Assembly: GCF_004331465.1 (NCBI RefSeq)
Contig: NZ_SJKB01000010.1
Span: 350,417 to 414,416 of the forward strand
Direction of reading: 5' to 3'
Source of the DNA: Kribbella pittospori
GTDB taxonomy: Bacteria; Actinomycetota; Actinomycetes; Propionibacteriales; Kribbellaceae
DNA: 64,000 nucleotides
The notes below the pieces were generated by a model. The model was not told the origin of the DNA, did no database searches, and worked only from the letters and a program-made list of their open reading frames with translations. The position numbers and the translations under genes are program-made. Shown here piece by piece: positions 34,016 to 41,999 of this stretch (position 1 is the first letter of the stretch; each line of letters starts with the position of its first letter).

Positions 34016-34807
34016 ATGGACACTCTGAGGGGCTTCCCGTTCCCGGTCTTCGTGAGCTCGGGCGGTGCTGAGCGTGGGCGCTCGGTGGCAGTGAGGGCTG
34101 CGCAGGCGGCCGAATGGCTCGACCGCACCGTTGGAATGCCGGAGATACCACCGCTGTACGTCGTGAATGCGAACGACTGGGATGCCGTCGCGACCACTCC
34201 CCAGTACGGGATGCCGCATGTGGACAGCGATCGCATCGTGGTCGGCCAAGAGCCCGCCGCCTTCTGGTCAACGCTGACCGGCGTCATCGCGCCCTTGGTT
34301 GGTCCCGAGGGGCTGGCAAGGCTGCGGCAGGTGTACGGCGACGACCTCGACCTGGGCGGGTTCGCTGACCTGCTGGTGTGCCACGAGCTGAGCCATCTCG
34401 CCCACGGTGCGTCGTGGCCGGCGGGACCGGTGGGGTTCTGGCTGAAGGAGCTCGCCGCGAACCTCGGGCTCCAGGGGTACGTCGCCGAGGTCGAGCCCGA
34501 GCAGTCAGCAACTCTCGAGACGATCTTCGAGGTCACGTGGGCCGCGCCGAGCGACCCGTGGCCCGTCCACGACCTGGCCCGGATGAACGAATCGCTCGTC
34601 GGCGACGGATCGAACTACGTCTGGTTCGAGTTCGGCCTGCATGTGCTGGCGAAGCGCCTGTGGGACACCGCAGGCGCCACCGCTCTCCGCACGCTTGTCG
34701 CCGCCCTGCAAGGTCCGCCGCTCGACCTCACCCACGTGGTCAACATGCTGGCCGATCTGGATCCATCAGTGGCGCGAACGATCCAGAACTGGCCAAATCA
34801 GAAGTGA
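34016..34807 (+). CDS. HExxH protein, possible zinc metallopeptidase
   Basis: A 263-residue protein without a signal peptide. The central VCHELSHLAHG gives a perfect HExxH zinc motif at about residues 122-126, and a Glu in WLKELAANLGLQGY some 20 residues later could be the third ligand, as in gluzincins. The rest is not recognised. Whether it is a real protease is unproven. It follows the methyltransferase gene closely. Confidence 0.65.
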   Translation: MDTLRGFPFPVFVSSGGAERGRSVAVRAAQAAEWLDRTVGMPEIPPLYVVNANDWDAVATTPQYGMPHVDSDRIVVGQEPAAFWSTLTGVIAPLVGPEGLARLRQVYGDDLDLGGFADLLVCHELSHLAHGASWPAGPVGFWLKELAANLGLQGYVAEVEPEQSATLETIFEVTWAAPSDPWPVHDLARMNESLVGDGSNYVWFEFGLHVLAKRLWDTAGATALRTLVAALQGPPLDLTHVVNMLADLDPSVARTIQNWPNQK

Positions 34808-34893
34808 ACGTCGGATCTGGGCCGCTGTGCTCGTAGTAGGGGTGAGCGGCTGTCCACCAGGGGCGCCGTCCGAGCAACAGGAGATGATCCGAG

Positions 34894-35217
34894 ATGCAGT
34901 ACCTAGTTTCCGCGATCGACGACGAGACCAGTTCCATCAGCCCGGGCGACCCGGATGCCCCGAGCGCGTACAACAACCGACTCGAGGCCGAGGGGCACCT
35001 GGTTTTCGTCGGCGGACTCGCGGCGCCCGGCACCGCCACGGTCATCGACAACCGGAACGGCAAGCCGCTGTTCACCGACGGCCCCTACCTGGAGTCGAAG
35101 GAGTACCTCGGCGGCTTCTGGGTCATCGAGGCCCCCGACCTCGCCACAGCCCACCGCCTAGCCGCCCAAGCCTCCAAAGCCTGCAACCGCAAGGTAGAGG
35201 TCCGCCCCTTCCAATGA
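34894..35217 (+). CDS. YCII/DGPF-domain protein
   Basis: A 107-residue alpha/beta protein: MQYLVSAIDDE at the start and LFTDGPYLESKEYLGGFWVIEAPD in the middle, the DGP(F/Y)xExKE hallmark of the DGPF family. Such proteins are small dimeric ferredoxin-like folds often paired with sigma factors, but none is adjacent here. AGGAG lies 11 bases before the ATG. Function unknown. Confidence 0.85.
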   Translation: MQYLVSAIDDETSSISPGDPDAPSAYNNRLEAEGHLVFVGGLAAPGTATVIDNRNGKPLFTDGPYLESKEYLGGFWVIEAPDLATAHRLAAQASKACNRKVEVRPFQ

Positions 35218-35237
35218 ACGCGGACAAGTAGGGGAGA

Positions 35238-36584
35238 GTGTTGGCGTTGGGTAGGGCAGACGGGCGCGGCAACCCGGTGCTGCGTGTGGGTGATGAGCTG
35301 CGGCGACGGGTTCCTGGTCTGTTGGATGAGCACGGGCTTCCAAGTGTGGCGGTCGGGGTTTGCGATTCGACGGCCGTGTTGTGGTCGGCCGGGTTCGGAA
35401 CGACGCGGGCCGGTGGGGGTGAGCCGGTCACAGCGGAGACGGCGTACGGCATGCAGTCGTGTTCGAAGATGTACACGGCGACCGCGGTTCTTCTCGCCGT
35501 CCAGCAGGGTCTGGTCGAGTTGGACGTTCCCATCACCCGCTACCTGCCGGAGTTTCGGGTCAACAGCTCCTTCGAGGATCATCCCGAACGCCGGATCACC
35601 CTGCGCCACCTGCTCGGTCACACCGCCGGATTCACGCACGAGGCGCCGGTCGGCTCCAACTATCTGGTCGGCCGGGAATCCTTCCAAGCGCACTGCGACA
35701 GCATCTCCGACACCTGGTTGCGCTTCCCCGTCGGGCACCACCACCAGTACTCCAACCTCGGCATCGACCTCGCCGGATACATCCTGCAGTGCTGCAGCGG
35801 TCAGCCGTTCCACGAGTTCGTACGCCGGGTGTTGCTCGCGCCGCTGGGGATGAAGCGAACGACGTTCAACCCGCGGGAGATCATGCGTGATCCCCATCGG
35901 GCCATCGGTCACGCGGCCGGCACCGCACGCGTGCCGGTCCGGGTCCCAATGGTTGCCGCCGGCGGCCTGTACACGAGCGTCAACGATGCATGCCGCTACC
36001 TGCAGTTCCACCTCACCGGTGGCGCGTCCTTGCTCGACCCCGCACTCCTCGCCGAGATGTACGCGGCGCCCCAGCCTGACCAGGGATACGGCCTCGGACT
36101 TGCGCTGACGCACGCGGCCGACGTACCGGTCCGTGGCCACGGCGGGGGCGGCTTCGGATTCCTGTCCGACATGTACTGGGCACCAGACGAAGAGATCGGC
36201 GTCGTCGTACTCACCAACTCGACCAACCACCCGTTGCATTGGGAGTTGGCCGAGGAGATCTTCCGCGACCTCATCCCAACCCGCCCGCATCGAACCGCGC
36301 CGAGTCCGAAACCAGTCACGGCGCCCACCACGTTCCAAGCTGGTACGGCGGCCGCGGCAGAGGGTGCGTGGAATCGGGACTACGTCATCCGGGCCAGCGG
36401 CGTCCGGGACGGGATCGCCAGACTCCGCAAGGAGAACGGGGTCCTGCTTTTCGACCACTGGGCCGGCGGAACCGTCCGCCTCCGCGAACACCTCCCCGGC
36501 CTGTACGTCTCGGCAACCGGTGAGATGCTCGACCTCACCCGTACACCGCCGACGTACGCCAATGTCAGACTGCACCAGCACTGA
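35238..36584 (+). CDS. Beta-lactamase-like serine hydrolase (class C/DD-peptidase fold)
   Basis: A 448-residue protein. The catalytic S-x-x-K reads QSCSKMYT, the Y-x-N is in QYSNLGIDLAG and the third motif is HGGGGFG. These are the three active-site elements of serine beta-lactamase-fold esterases and peptidases. No signal peptide is visible, which favours an esterase or amidase over a cell-wall enzyme. The start is uncertain: GTG 35238 or the TTG codons at 35241 and 35247, all just after AGGGGAG. A strong terminator follows. Confidence 0.85.
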   Translation: MLALGRADGRGNPVLRVGDELRRRVPGLLDEHGLPSVAVGVCDSTAVLWSAGFGTTRAGGGEPVTAETAYGMQSCSKMYTATAVLLAVQQGLVELDVPITRYLPEFRVNSSFEDHPERRITLRHLLGHTAGFTHEAPVGSNYLVGRESFQAHCDSISDTWLRFPVGHHHQYSNLGIDLAGYILQCCSGQPFHEFVRRVLLAPLGMKRTTFNPREIMRDPHRAIGHAAGTARVPVRVPMVAAGGLYTSVNDACRYLQFHLTGGASLLDPALLAEMYAAPQPDQGYGLGLALTHAADVPVRGHGGGGFGFLSDMYWAPDEEIGVVVLTNSTNHPLHWELAEEIFRDLIPTRPHRTAPSPKPVTAPTTFQAGTAAAAEGAWNRDYVIRASGVRDGIARLRKENGVLLFDHWAGGTVRLREHLPGLYVSATGEMLDLTRTPPTYANVRLHQH

Positions 36585-36616
36585 CGGCCGCTCCCGGGGG
36601 TGGGGGAGCGGCCGTC
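36583..36616. terminator. Bidirectional hairpin terminator
   Basis: GACGGCCGCTCCC (36583-36595) and GGGAGCGGCCGTC (36604-36616) form a perfect 13-base stem with an 8-base G-rich loop. It lies exactly between two convergent genes and begins within the stop codon of the first. It can serve both strands. Confidence 0.9.
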
Positions 36617-36623
36617 TGCTTCG

Positions 36624-38108
36624 TCAGTTGGTGTGGGGGCGGTGGCCCGGCTCCTGGCGGGGGACTGACTGGTCGCTGCCGGGGATGGTCGGTAGCGGTA
36701 GCTGGGAGGCCTGATACTGGGCGAGGTTGTACTGACCGGTGGTGTCCGGCAGGGTCGGCGCGCGCTTCGAGTCGCCGAAGCGGAACGCGCCGGTCAGGTC
36801 GCCGACGGTCTTCCGTCGCCAGTCGCTGATGTTGGTCTCCTTCACACCGGTGATGCGCTCCAGGAAGCGCAGCTGCGAGGTGTGGTCGGAGGTCTCGGAG
36901 AAGACGTAGCCGCCGGTCGTCCACGGCGAGACGATGACGCACGGCACCCGGAAGCCGAGGCCGACCGGCAGACCGCCACCGACCTCACCGGTGTTGGACG
37001 TCTTGAACACGAACTCGTCGGGCGTGCCGGGCTTGGGGGTCGGCGGTACGACGTGGTCGAACATGCCGTCGTTCTCGTCGTACGACAGGATGAAGACCGT
37101 CTTCGCCCACACCTCGGGGTTGGCGGCGATGGCGTCGATCTTGGCGGCCACGAAGGTCGCGCCGGCAGCAGGCAGCGCGGCCGGGTGCTCATCGAAGCCC
37201 GAGGGCGGGAGGATCCAGCTCACCGTAGGCAGCTGGTCGTTCATCGCGTCGTACTCGAACTGGCCCATCGGCTGGGTGACCATGCCGTTGTCGTACAGCG
37301 GGTCGCCCGGCTGGGCGCTGCCGAACTGCTTCCACTTGGTGATCGATGCTGCTCCGGTCTGACCGCCCGGCTGGCGGTAGATCTTCCAGCTGACGCCGGC
37401 CTCCTGCAGCCGCTCCGGGTACGTCTTCCAGCTGAACTGGTTCGCCGGCCCGCCGGTGGTCAGCGACGGTCCGCCGGCCAGGCCGTTCGGGTCGAGCGTG
37501 CCCGACATCCACATGTGCCGGTTCGGCGCGGTCGGCCCGAGCACCGAGCAGTGGTAGCCGTCCAGGACGGTGAAGGCCTCGGCGAGGGCGAACTGGAACG
37601 GGATGTCCTCGCGGGTGAAGTACCCCATCGTGTACTGGCCGTCGATGGGACCGTCGGCGGCCATATGGGCCGGCACCCAGTTGTCGTTCTTCCCACCGTT
37701 CAGCGCCTGGTGCTGCACAGCCCAGGCATGGCTCATCGAGGGGATCGCCTGGGCGGCGGTGATCTTGGTGTTCAGCCGGTAGGGCAGCAGGTAGCCGTCC
37801 GGGTTCGACGGGTCCGGCTGGTAGAACACGTTCCGCCCGTTGGGCAGTCGCGCCGCGCGGGGGTCACTGAAGCCCCGTACGCCGGACAGCGTCCCGTAGT
37901 AGTGGTCGAAACTGCGGTTCTCCTGCATGAGCATGACGACGTGCTTGATGTCCTTCAGCCCACCGTGCTTCGGGGGCGGCGACGCGAGCGCCGTACGGAC
38001 GTTCGGCGGCAGCGCGAGCGAGGCCGCGGCCAGGCTCGCCGCGGCGGCGCCGGTGCCGAGCAGCCGGCGCCGGCTCATGCCCGCGGGTGCGTCAGGAGAT
38101 TCGTTCAT
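36624..38108 (-). CDS. Tat-exported phospholipase C (phosphoesterase family)
   Basis: A 494-residue member of the bacterial non-haemolytic phospholipase C family. A twin-arginine signal MSRRRLLGTGAAAASLAAASLAL begins at residue 11, which is the likely true start or close to it. The active-site opening HVVMLMQENRSFDHYYGTLSGVRGF with the nucleophile region, ILSYDENDGMFDHVVPP and VSPWTTGGYVFSETSDHTS are all present. It lacks the two C-terminal domains of Pseudomonas PlcN, which is over 690 residues. It would release phosphorylated head groups outside the cell. Upstream gap holds its promoter. Confidence 0.9.
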   Translation of the reverse strand: MNESPDAPAGMSRRRLLGTGAAAASLAAASLALPPNVRTALASPPPKHGGLKDIKHVVMLMQENRSFDHYYGTLSGVRGFSDPRAARLPNGRNVFYQPDPSNPDGYLLPYRLNTKITAAQAIPSMSHAWAVQHQALNGGKNDNWVPAHMAADGPIDGQYTMGYFTREDIPFQFALAEAFTVLDGYHCSVLGPTAPNRHMWMSGTLDPNGLAGGPSLTTGGPANQFSWKTYPERLQEAGVSWKIYRQPGGQTGAASITKWKQFGSAQPGDPLYDNGMVTQPMGQFEYDAMNDQLPTVSWILPPSGFDEHPAALPAAGATFVAAKIDAIAANPEVWAKTVFILSYDENDGMFDHVVPPTPKPGTPDEFVFKTSNTGEVGGGLPVGLGFRVPCVIVSPWTTGGYVFSETSDHTSQLRFLERITGVKETNISDWRRKTVGDLTGAFRFGDSKRAPTLPDTTGQYNLAQYQASQLPLPTIPGSDQSVPRQEPGHRPHTN

Positions 38109-38334
38109 GATGACCTCACATCAACAGTCGAGTGCGCCGCAATCGGCGCCCTGCGATCGTCGGCCTCCGAGCTGACCCGCCGCTGATACCTTCATGGCGC
38201 CTTGCCGAACGAACGGCAACCAACACCACCCACCACGAACCAAACCTCAGCAATAGTTGAGATCCTTGATCCGCGACCCATGGCGCCAATAAAGAGGCCT
38301 TGGGCAACCAAACATCACGCTGCGTACCGGCCGG
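38109..38334. other. AT-richer gap upstream of the phospholipase gene
   Basis: This 226-base region, noticeably richer in A and T than its surroundings, should hold the minus-strand promoter of the phospholipase gene. Two direct repeats AACCAAAC lie at 38238-38245 and 38306-38313, 68 bases apart, and may bind a regulator. No gene was found in it. Confidence 0.4.
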
Positions 38335-39078
38335 CTATCCCAGGCCGGCGGTGCTCATGGTTGTCACCGCTGCGGTGCGGCTGGTGACACCGAGTCGCTC
38401 GTAGATGTGGTTCAGGTGCGTACGTACGGTTCCCTCTGACAGCTCCATTCGCCGGGCGATCTGCGTGTTGGTGTAGCCCTGGGCAACGTATTGGAGCAGC
38501 TCGAGCTGGCGCGGCGTGAGTGCTGAGGGTGCTCGACGGCGACGCTCCGCGCTCCGGTACGCCGCGATCAGATGCGGCCGCAGCAACGTGAGCACCAGCC
38601 GATCCCGCTCATCGAAGTCCCGCCCCGGCCCGCGCCACAGCATCAGCCGCGATGCATGTCCGGGTTCGTCGGGAAAGTTGACGGACAGAGCCCGGAACAT
38701 CGCCGAGCTGCAGTACTCGACGTACAGCGGACTGGCCCGCAGCTGACGGTCGGAGACAAAGTCGCTCAGCATGGTCACGTGCGTGATGTCGCCGGTGCGG
38801 TCGGGGTAGTTGGCCGCATCGTCGGATCGGTAGAGCTCCCAGAAGTGCGGATCCTGGACATCTCGATCGAGGAACTCCTGCGTCTCGCCCAAGTCCTGCT
38901 CGACGACGAACAGTCGCAAGTGCGGCTGGGTCCGGTCGAACTCCACGTACTCGGAGTGGAACAGGTCGCGCACACGCTCCATGAGCTCCCACGGCAGCCC
39001 GGGGCCTGGCTCGTCGAAGGTCGAGTTGACCACGTCGCGCAGCGCGTCCAGATCCCGCCCACTCATGCTGTCGGTCAT
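38335..39078 (-). CDS. LuxR-family transcriptional regulator
   Basis: A 247-residue protein whose last 65 residues form a LuxR helix-turn-helix: LTPRQLELLQYVAQGYTNTQIARRMELSEGTVRTHLNHIYERLGV. The N-terminal part is not a receiver domain; it has no phospho-acceptor Asp cluster and looks like an undefined sensor domain. GGGAGA precedes the ATG at 39078. It lies upstream of the phospholipase gene on the same strand with a separate promoter region between; control of that gene is possible but not shown. Confidence 0.88.
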   Translation of the reverse strand: MTDSMSGRDLDALRDVVNSTFDEPGPGLPWELMERVRDLFHSEYVEFDRTQPHLRLFVVEQDLGETQEFLDRDVQDPHFWELYRSDDAANYPDRTGDITHVTMLSDFVSDRQLRASPLYVEYCSSAMFRALSVNFPDEPGHASRLMLWRGPGRDFDERDRLVLTLLRPHLIAAYRSAERRRRAPSALTPRQLELLQYVAQGYTNTQIARRMELSEGTVRTHLNHIYERLGVTSRTAAVTTMSTAGLG

Positions 39079-39154
39079 GCGTTCTCCCAGGTACGACGCT
39101 ACGCCGTCGCCGCATCGCGGGCCATCAGCGAAACCGCGTATTCCAGCCCTCCGA

Positions 39155-39192
39155 GCCTCGCATCTAGCGTCGCGAGGCCGGCCGACGCCTCG
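39155..39192. promoter_or_regulatory. Alternating hairpins upstream of the LuxR gene
   Basis: GCGAGGC at 39172-39178 can pair either with GCCTCGC at 39155-39161 (10-base loop) or with GCCTCG at 39187-39192 through its CGAGGC part (8-base loop). The two hairpins exclude each other. They lie 77-114 bases upstream of the LuxR start and about 130 bases downstream of the MBL stop, so they may be a terminator or an attenuator-like leader. Confidence 0.4.
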
Positions 39193-39324
39193 AACGACCG
39201 CGACAGACGCGCGCGAAGTTCTCTCAACTGCTATCAGTCAAGGCGCTTCCGCACCCTCGGCTGTCCGCTGTTACTGGTCCCGCCGGCACCGACAGCTGTG
39301 GTGACCTGAGCGTTGATCCGCTCG

Positions 39325-40158
39325 CTAGCCGGGCGTCCCGTCGGGCTGGCTTCTCTGGGCGAGGCGCTGGAGTTGGCCTGTGTGTATGTCGCTCACCCAT
39401 TCCCAGCCCGGCTTGGCCGATACGACTCGCGGGTCGCTGGGGTCCTGGCCATCACGCAAGGCCTGTACGTAGGCCCGATCCTGGTCGATCCGTGCGTGCA
39501 GCTCGTCCGCTCCGCCGACAGCCCCGTGGCCCGGGACGACGACAGTGACGTCGTCCGCGACGTCCGCGAACAGTCGCAGCCCGGCGAGGTAGTCGTCGAG
39601 CGGGTCGGCGGCGTCGCCGTACAGGTCGGGCATCGGAACCAGGACATCGGACAGCATGTCGCCGGCGACGAGAACGCCGCGTTCCTCGACCAGCAGTGCC
39701 GCATGGCCCTGGGCGTGTCCCTCATGCTCGACCACCCTGACCTTCGGGCCATCCCACGGAAGATGAGTGGTTCCAGTGGGTAGACCGGTGATGAGGCCGA
39801 ACAGGTCCAGCGGTATCTCGTCGGCGATCTCCTCCGGCAGCCCTTCGGTGACGCCGGTCTTCCAATCCGCCTTCGACCGCAGATCCTCCATGAAGGCAGC
39901 GCAGCGCGCAGTACCGTAGCGCGGCACTTCACCGAACTCGGAGTGCCAGAGCACATGATCCCAGTCAGGATGCGTCGCGAAGCCTGCCACCACGGGCCGG
40001 CCCAGTGCGCGAAGGTCGTCCGCGAGACAGGCCATTTCGCCGCCCGTGAGTCCGGGGTCGACGAGCAGCACGCCGTCCCTGCCTTGCACGACAACGGCGT
40101 TGTTCTGGATCAACTCGCTCTGGTGGACGAACACACCGTCCGCAACCTGCGTCATCAT
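39325..40158 (-). CDS. Metallo-beta-lactamase-fold hydrolase
   Basis: A 277-residue MBL-fold protein. The metal motif reads THPDWDHVLWH (HxxxDH pattern), with further ligands in EGHAQGHAALLVEE, VAGDMLSD and VVPGHGAVGG. Such proteins hydrolyse esters, lactones or thioesters. The ATG overlaps the stop of the reductase gene (ATGA), so the two are co-translated. Substrate unknown. Confidence 0.88.
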   Translation of the reverse strand: MMTQVADGVFVHQSELIQNNAVVVQGRDGVLLVDPGLTGGEMACLADDLRALGRPVVAGFATHPDWDHVLWHSEFGEVPRYGTARCAAFMEDLRSKADWKTGVTEGLPEEIADEIPLDLFGLITGLPTGTTHLPWDGPKVRVVEHEGHAQGHAALLVEERGVLVAGDMLSDVLVPMPDLYGDAADPLDDYLAGLRLFADVADDVTVVVPGHGAVGGADELHARIDQDRAYVQALRDGQDPSDPRVVSAKPGWEWVSDIHTGQLQRLAQRSQPDGTPG

Positions 40159-40745
40159 GCGCCGGCCTCCTTGACGTCGCGGATCGCGTAGCGGTGCATC
40201 GTGACGCCGTTCTTGAACGATCGCTGCTCGAGCAGGTCGAGGTCGATCGGCAGGTCGTAGTCGTCGAACAGCGGCCGGCCGAAGCCGAGGATCGAGGGAT
40301 GGGTGGCGAGCAGCAACTCATCGAGCAGCCCGGCCCGGAGCAGCTGCGTCGCAAGGGCCGCGCCGCCGACGCCGATGATGCCGTCGGTCTCGGCCCGGAG
40401 CGCGGCGAGCTGCTCGATCGCGTCGTCTCCACCGATGATCCGGGTGTTGTAGTCGGCGCTGTCGCGGGTGCGGGAGACGAGCACCTTGGGCTTGGCGGTC
40501 CAGATCTCGGCGAACTCGCGCATGAAGTCCGGCAGTGACGCGTCCTGGCGCCCCCGTGGCCAGTACTCCTCCATCGTCTCGTAGATGACCCGGCCCTGGA
40601 CCATCAGCGCGAGGGCCTGAGCGTGGGCGTTGAACGCGCGGTGCAGTTCTTCGTCGATGCGCAGCCACTCGCCCGCACCGTTGTCCCCGGGAACTTGCTC
40701 GATCCGCAGGTCGAGGGACACGTTCATCGAATACACGAGGCGGCC
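40155..40745 (-). CDS. Dihydrofolate-reductase-family protein (RibD C-terminal-like)
   Basis: A protein of about 196 residues: LVYSMNVSLDLRIEQ at the start, ENTRIIGGDDAIEQLAAL-like cofactor segment (here NTRIIGGDDAIEQL) and GIIGVGGAALATQLLRAGLLDELLLATHP. These are hallmarks of the RibD/DHFR-like reductases common in actinobacteria, generally of unknown substrate. Of two adjacent ATG codons (40748, 40745) the second has the better distance to AGAGG. It is divergent from an HxlR gene with a large palindrome between. Confidence 0.85.
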   Translation of the reverse strand, partial: GRLVYSMNVSLDLRIEQVPGDNGAGEWLRIDEELHRAFNAHAQALALMVQGRVIYETMEEYWPRGRQDASLPDFMREFAEIWTAKPKVLVSRTRDSADYNTRIIGGDDAIEQLAALRAETDGIIGVGGAALATQLLRAGLLDELLLATHPSILGFGRPLFDDYDLPIDLDLLEQRSFKNGVTMHRYAIRDVKEAGA

Positions 40746-40764
40746 CATCATCCCCCTCTTCCGA

Positions 40765-40791
40765 ATAGTGCTTGCGTTCTGCAATCACTAT
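40765..40791. promoter_or_regulatory. 27-base palindromic operator between reductase and HxlR genes
   Basis: Arms of 11 bases, ATAGTGCTTGC (40765-40775) and GCAATCACTAT (40781-40791), pair with one mismatch around a 5-base centre GTTCT. HxlR proteins bind as winged-helix dimers to such dyads in divergent promoters. The site lies 20 bases from the reductase start and 33 bases from the HxlR start, so it can control both. Confidence 0.75.
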
Positions 40792-40823
40792 ATTGGGATG
40801 CAAACAGCTGTCAAGGAGGAGTC

Positions 40824-41294
40824 GTGGAACCACGGTCCAGGTGTCCGATCAACGCCGCCGTTGAGGTGCTGGGGGATCGCTGGTCGCTGCTCGTACTGCG
40901 CGACGTCATCTTCGGCGACCGCCGCTACTTCCGGGCGCTGCTGACCGGATCGATCGAGGGCATCGCCTCGAACATCCTCGCCGACCGCCTCGTGCGGCTC
41001 GTCGAGGCAGGGATCCTCAGTCGCGGTACGGCGGCCCGCGGACAGCGCGCGCAGTACAGCCTCACCGAAGCCGGCATCCAGACGCTCCCGATCATCTATG
41101 CGCTCGGCAACTGGGGTCTCGACTGGCGCCCCGGCGCCGACGAACTCCGCAGCCGGCAACAACTCATGCGCGACGAGGGCCCGGCATTCCTCGATGACCT
41201 CATGGACGAACTCCGCACCCGCCACCTCGGCGCCCCACCAAAGCCACACAAGGGTCCAGGCCCACTCGAGCGCCTCGACGCCGCAGCCGACTAA
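40824..41294 (+). CDS. HxlR-family transcriptional regulator
   Basis: A 156-residue winged-helix protein. The family core is plain: CPINAAVEVLGDRWSLLVLRDVIFGDRRYFRALL, ISNNLL-like GIASNILADRLVRLVEAGIL, and YSLTEAG. The GTG at 40824 follows AAGGAGGAG. A Cys at residue 7 lies where redox-sensing HxlR proteins carry their sensor Cys, so thiol sensing is possible. The stop overlaps the convergent TetR stop by 3 bases. Confidence 0.9.
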   Translation: MEPRSRCPINAAVEVLGDRWSLLVLRDVIFGDRRYFRALLTGSIEGIASNILADRLVRLVEAGILSRGTAARGQRAQYSLTEAGIQTLPIIYALGNWGLDWRPGADELRSRQQLMRDEGPAFLDDLMDELRTRHLGAPPKPHKGPGPLERLDAAAD

Positions 41295-41884
41295 CGGCCT
41301 GGCCTGACCTGCATCCGCGCCTGCGGGCCGGTGAGCAGCATCCGCACGCCGCGGCTGGCCTGGACCGCCGCGTCGAGGGCGTGCTGTATTCCCGCGGTCG
41401 TGACGGACCCCGCGACCAGGAGGTAGATGACGTCAGCAAGGTCGCGGGTGTAGCCGGCATCGACGACGATCCGGGTCACCAGAGCCCGGAACTCGAGTTC
41501 ATGGTGGTCGACCTCCGCGGCGACGGCGTCGTTCGTGGGCCCCAGCTCGCTGTAAGCGTTCGTCCAGGGGCAGCCGCGGAACGACGGTTCGTGAAACCAT
41601 CCGTCGAGGTGCTCGAAGATCGCGAGAACCTGGTCCTCGGGAGAGCTCGCCGCGACCACTCGCGCCTCGATCGCGGCCATCATGCGCTCATGCCGCCGCC
41701 GCAGGAACGCGACGATCAGATCGTCCTTGCTCGGGAAGAGCCGATAGATGCGGCGTAGCGGGAGCCCGGCGACGTCCCGGAGTTCACTCATGCTCGCGGC
41801 CTGGATGCCGCGCGCGTAGAACACCTGCTCCACGGCGTCGAGGAGCTGTCCCCTCATGGTCGCCTCGGTCGAGGTGGTGGACAT
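41291..41884 (-). CDS. TetR-family repressor
   Basis: A protein of about 197 residues with the TetR helix-turn-helix at the N-terminus: LLDAVEQVFYARGIQAASMSELRDVAGLPLRRIYRLFPSKDDLIVAFL. The rest is the helical ligand-binding domain. Two ATG codons (41887, 41884) follow AAAGGG; the second is better spaced. It faces the MFS pump gene across a perfect palindrome and most likely represses it. Confidence 0.9.
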   Translation of the reverse strand: MSTTSTEATMRGQLLDAVEQVFYARGIQAASMSELRDVAGLPLRRIYRLFPSKDDLIVAFLRRRHERMMAAIEARVVAASSPEDQVLAIFEHLDGWFHEPSFRGCPWTNAYSELGPTNDAVAAEVDHHELEFRALVTRIVVDAGYTRDLADVIYLLVAGSVTTAGIQHALDAAVQASRGVRMLLTGPQARMQVRPGR

Positions 41885-41939
41885 CATGCCCTTTCCGTTT
41901 GACGGCGAGAACGCTCCTTCTCTAGGGTAGTCGGTGCTA

Positions 41940-41959
41940 GTGAGAATGAGCATTCTCAC
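41940..41959. promoter_or_regulatory. TetR operator, 20-base palindrome
   Basis: GTGAGAATGAGCATTCTCAC: two perfect 9-base arms around a 2-base centre. It lies between the divergent TetR and MFS genes, about 40 bases before the pump start. Size and placement fit a TetR dimer site. Confidence 0.85.
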
Positions 41960-41999
41960 CACTTGTGGCTGCCCCTCGACCCGTAGGAGAAGGAACCCC

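Noticed and set aside
36585..36623. Small RNA gene between the convergent genes
   Set aside because: The hairpin explains the sequence as a shared terminator; no promoter is visible.
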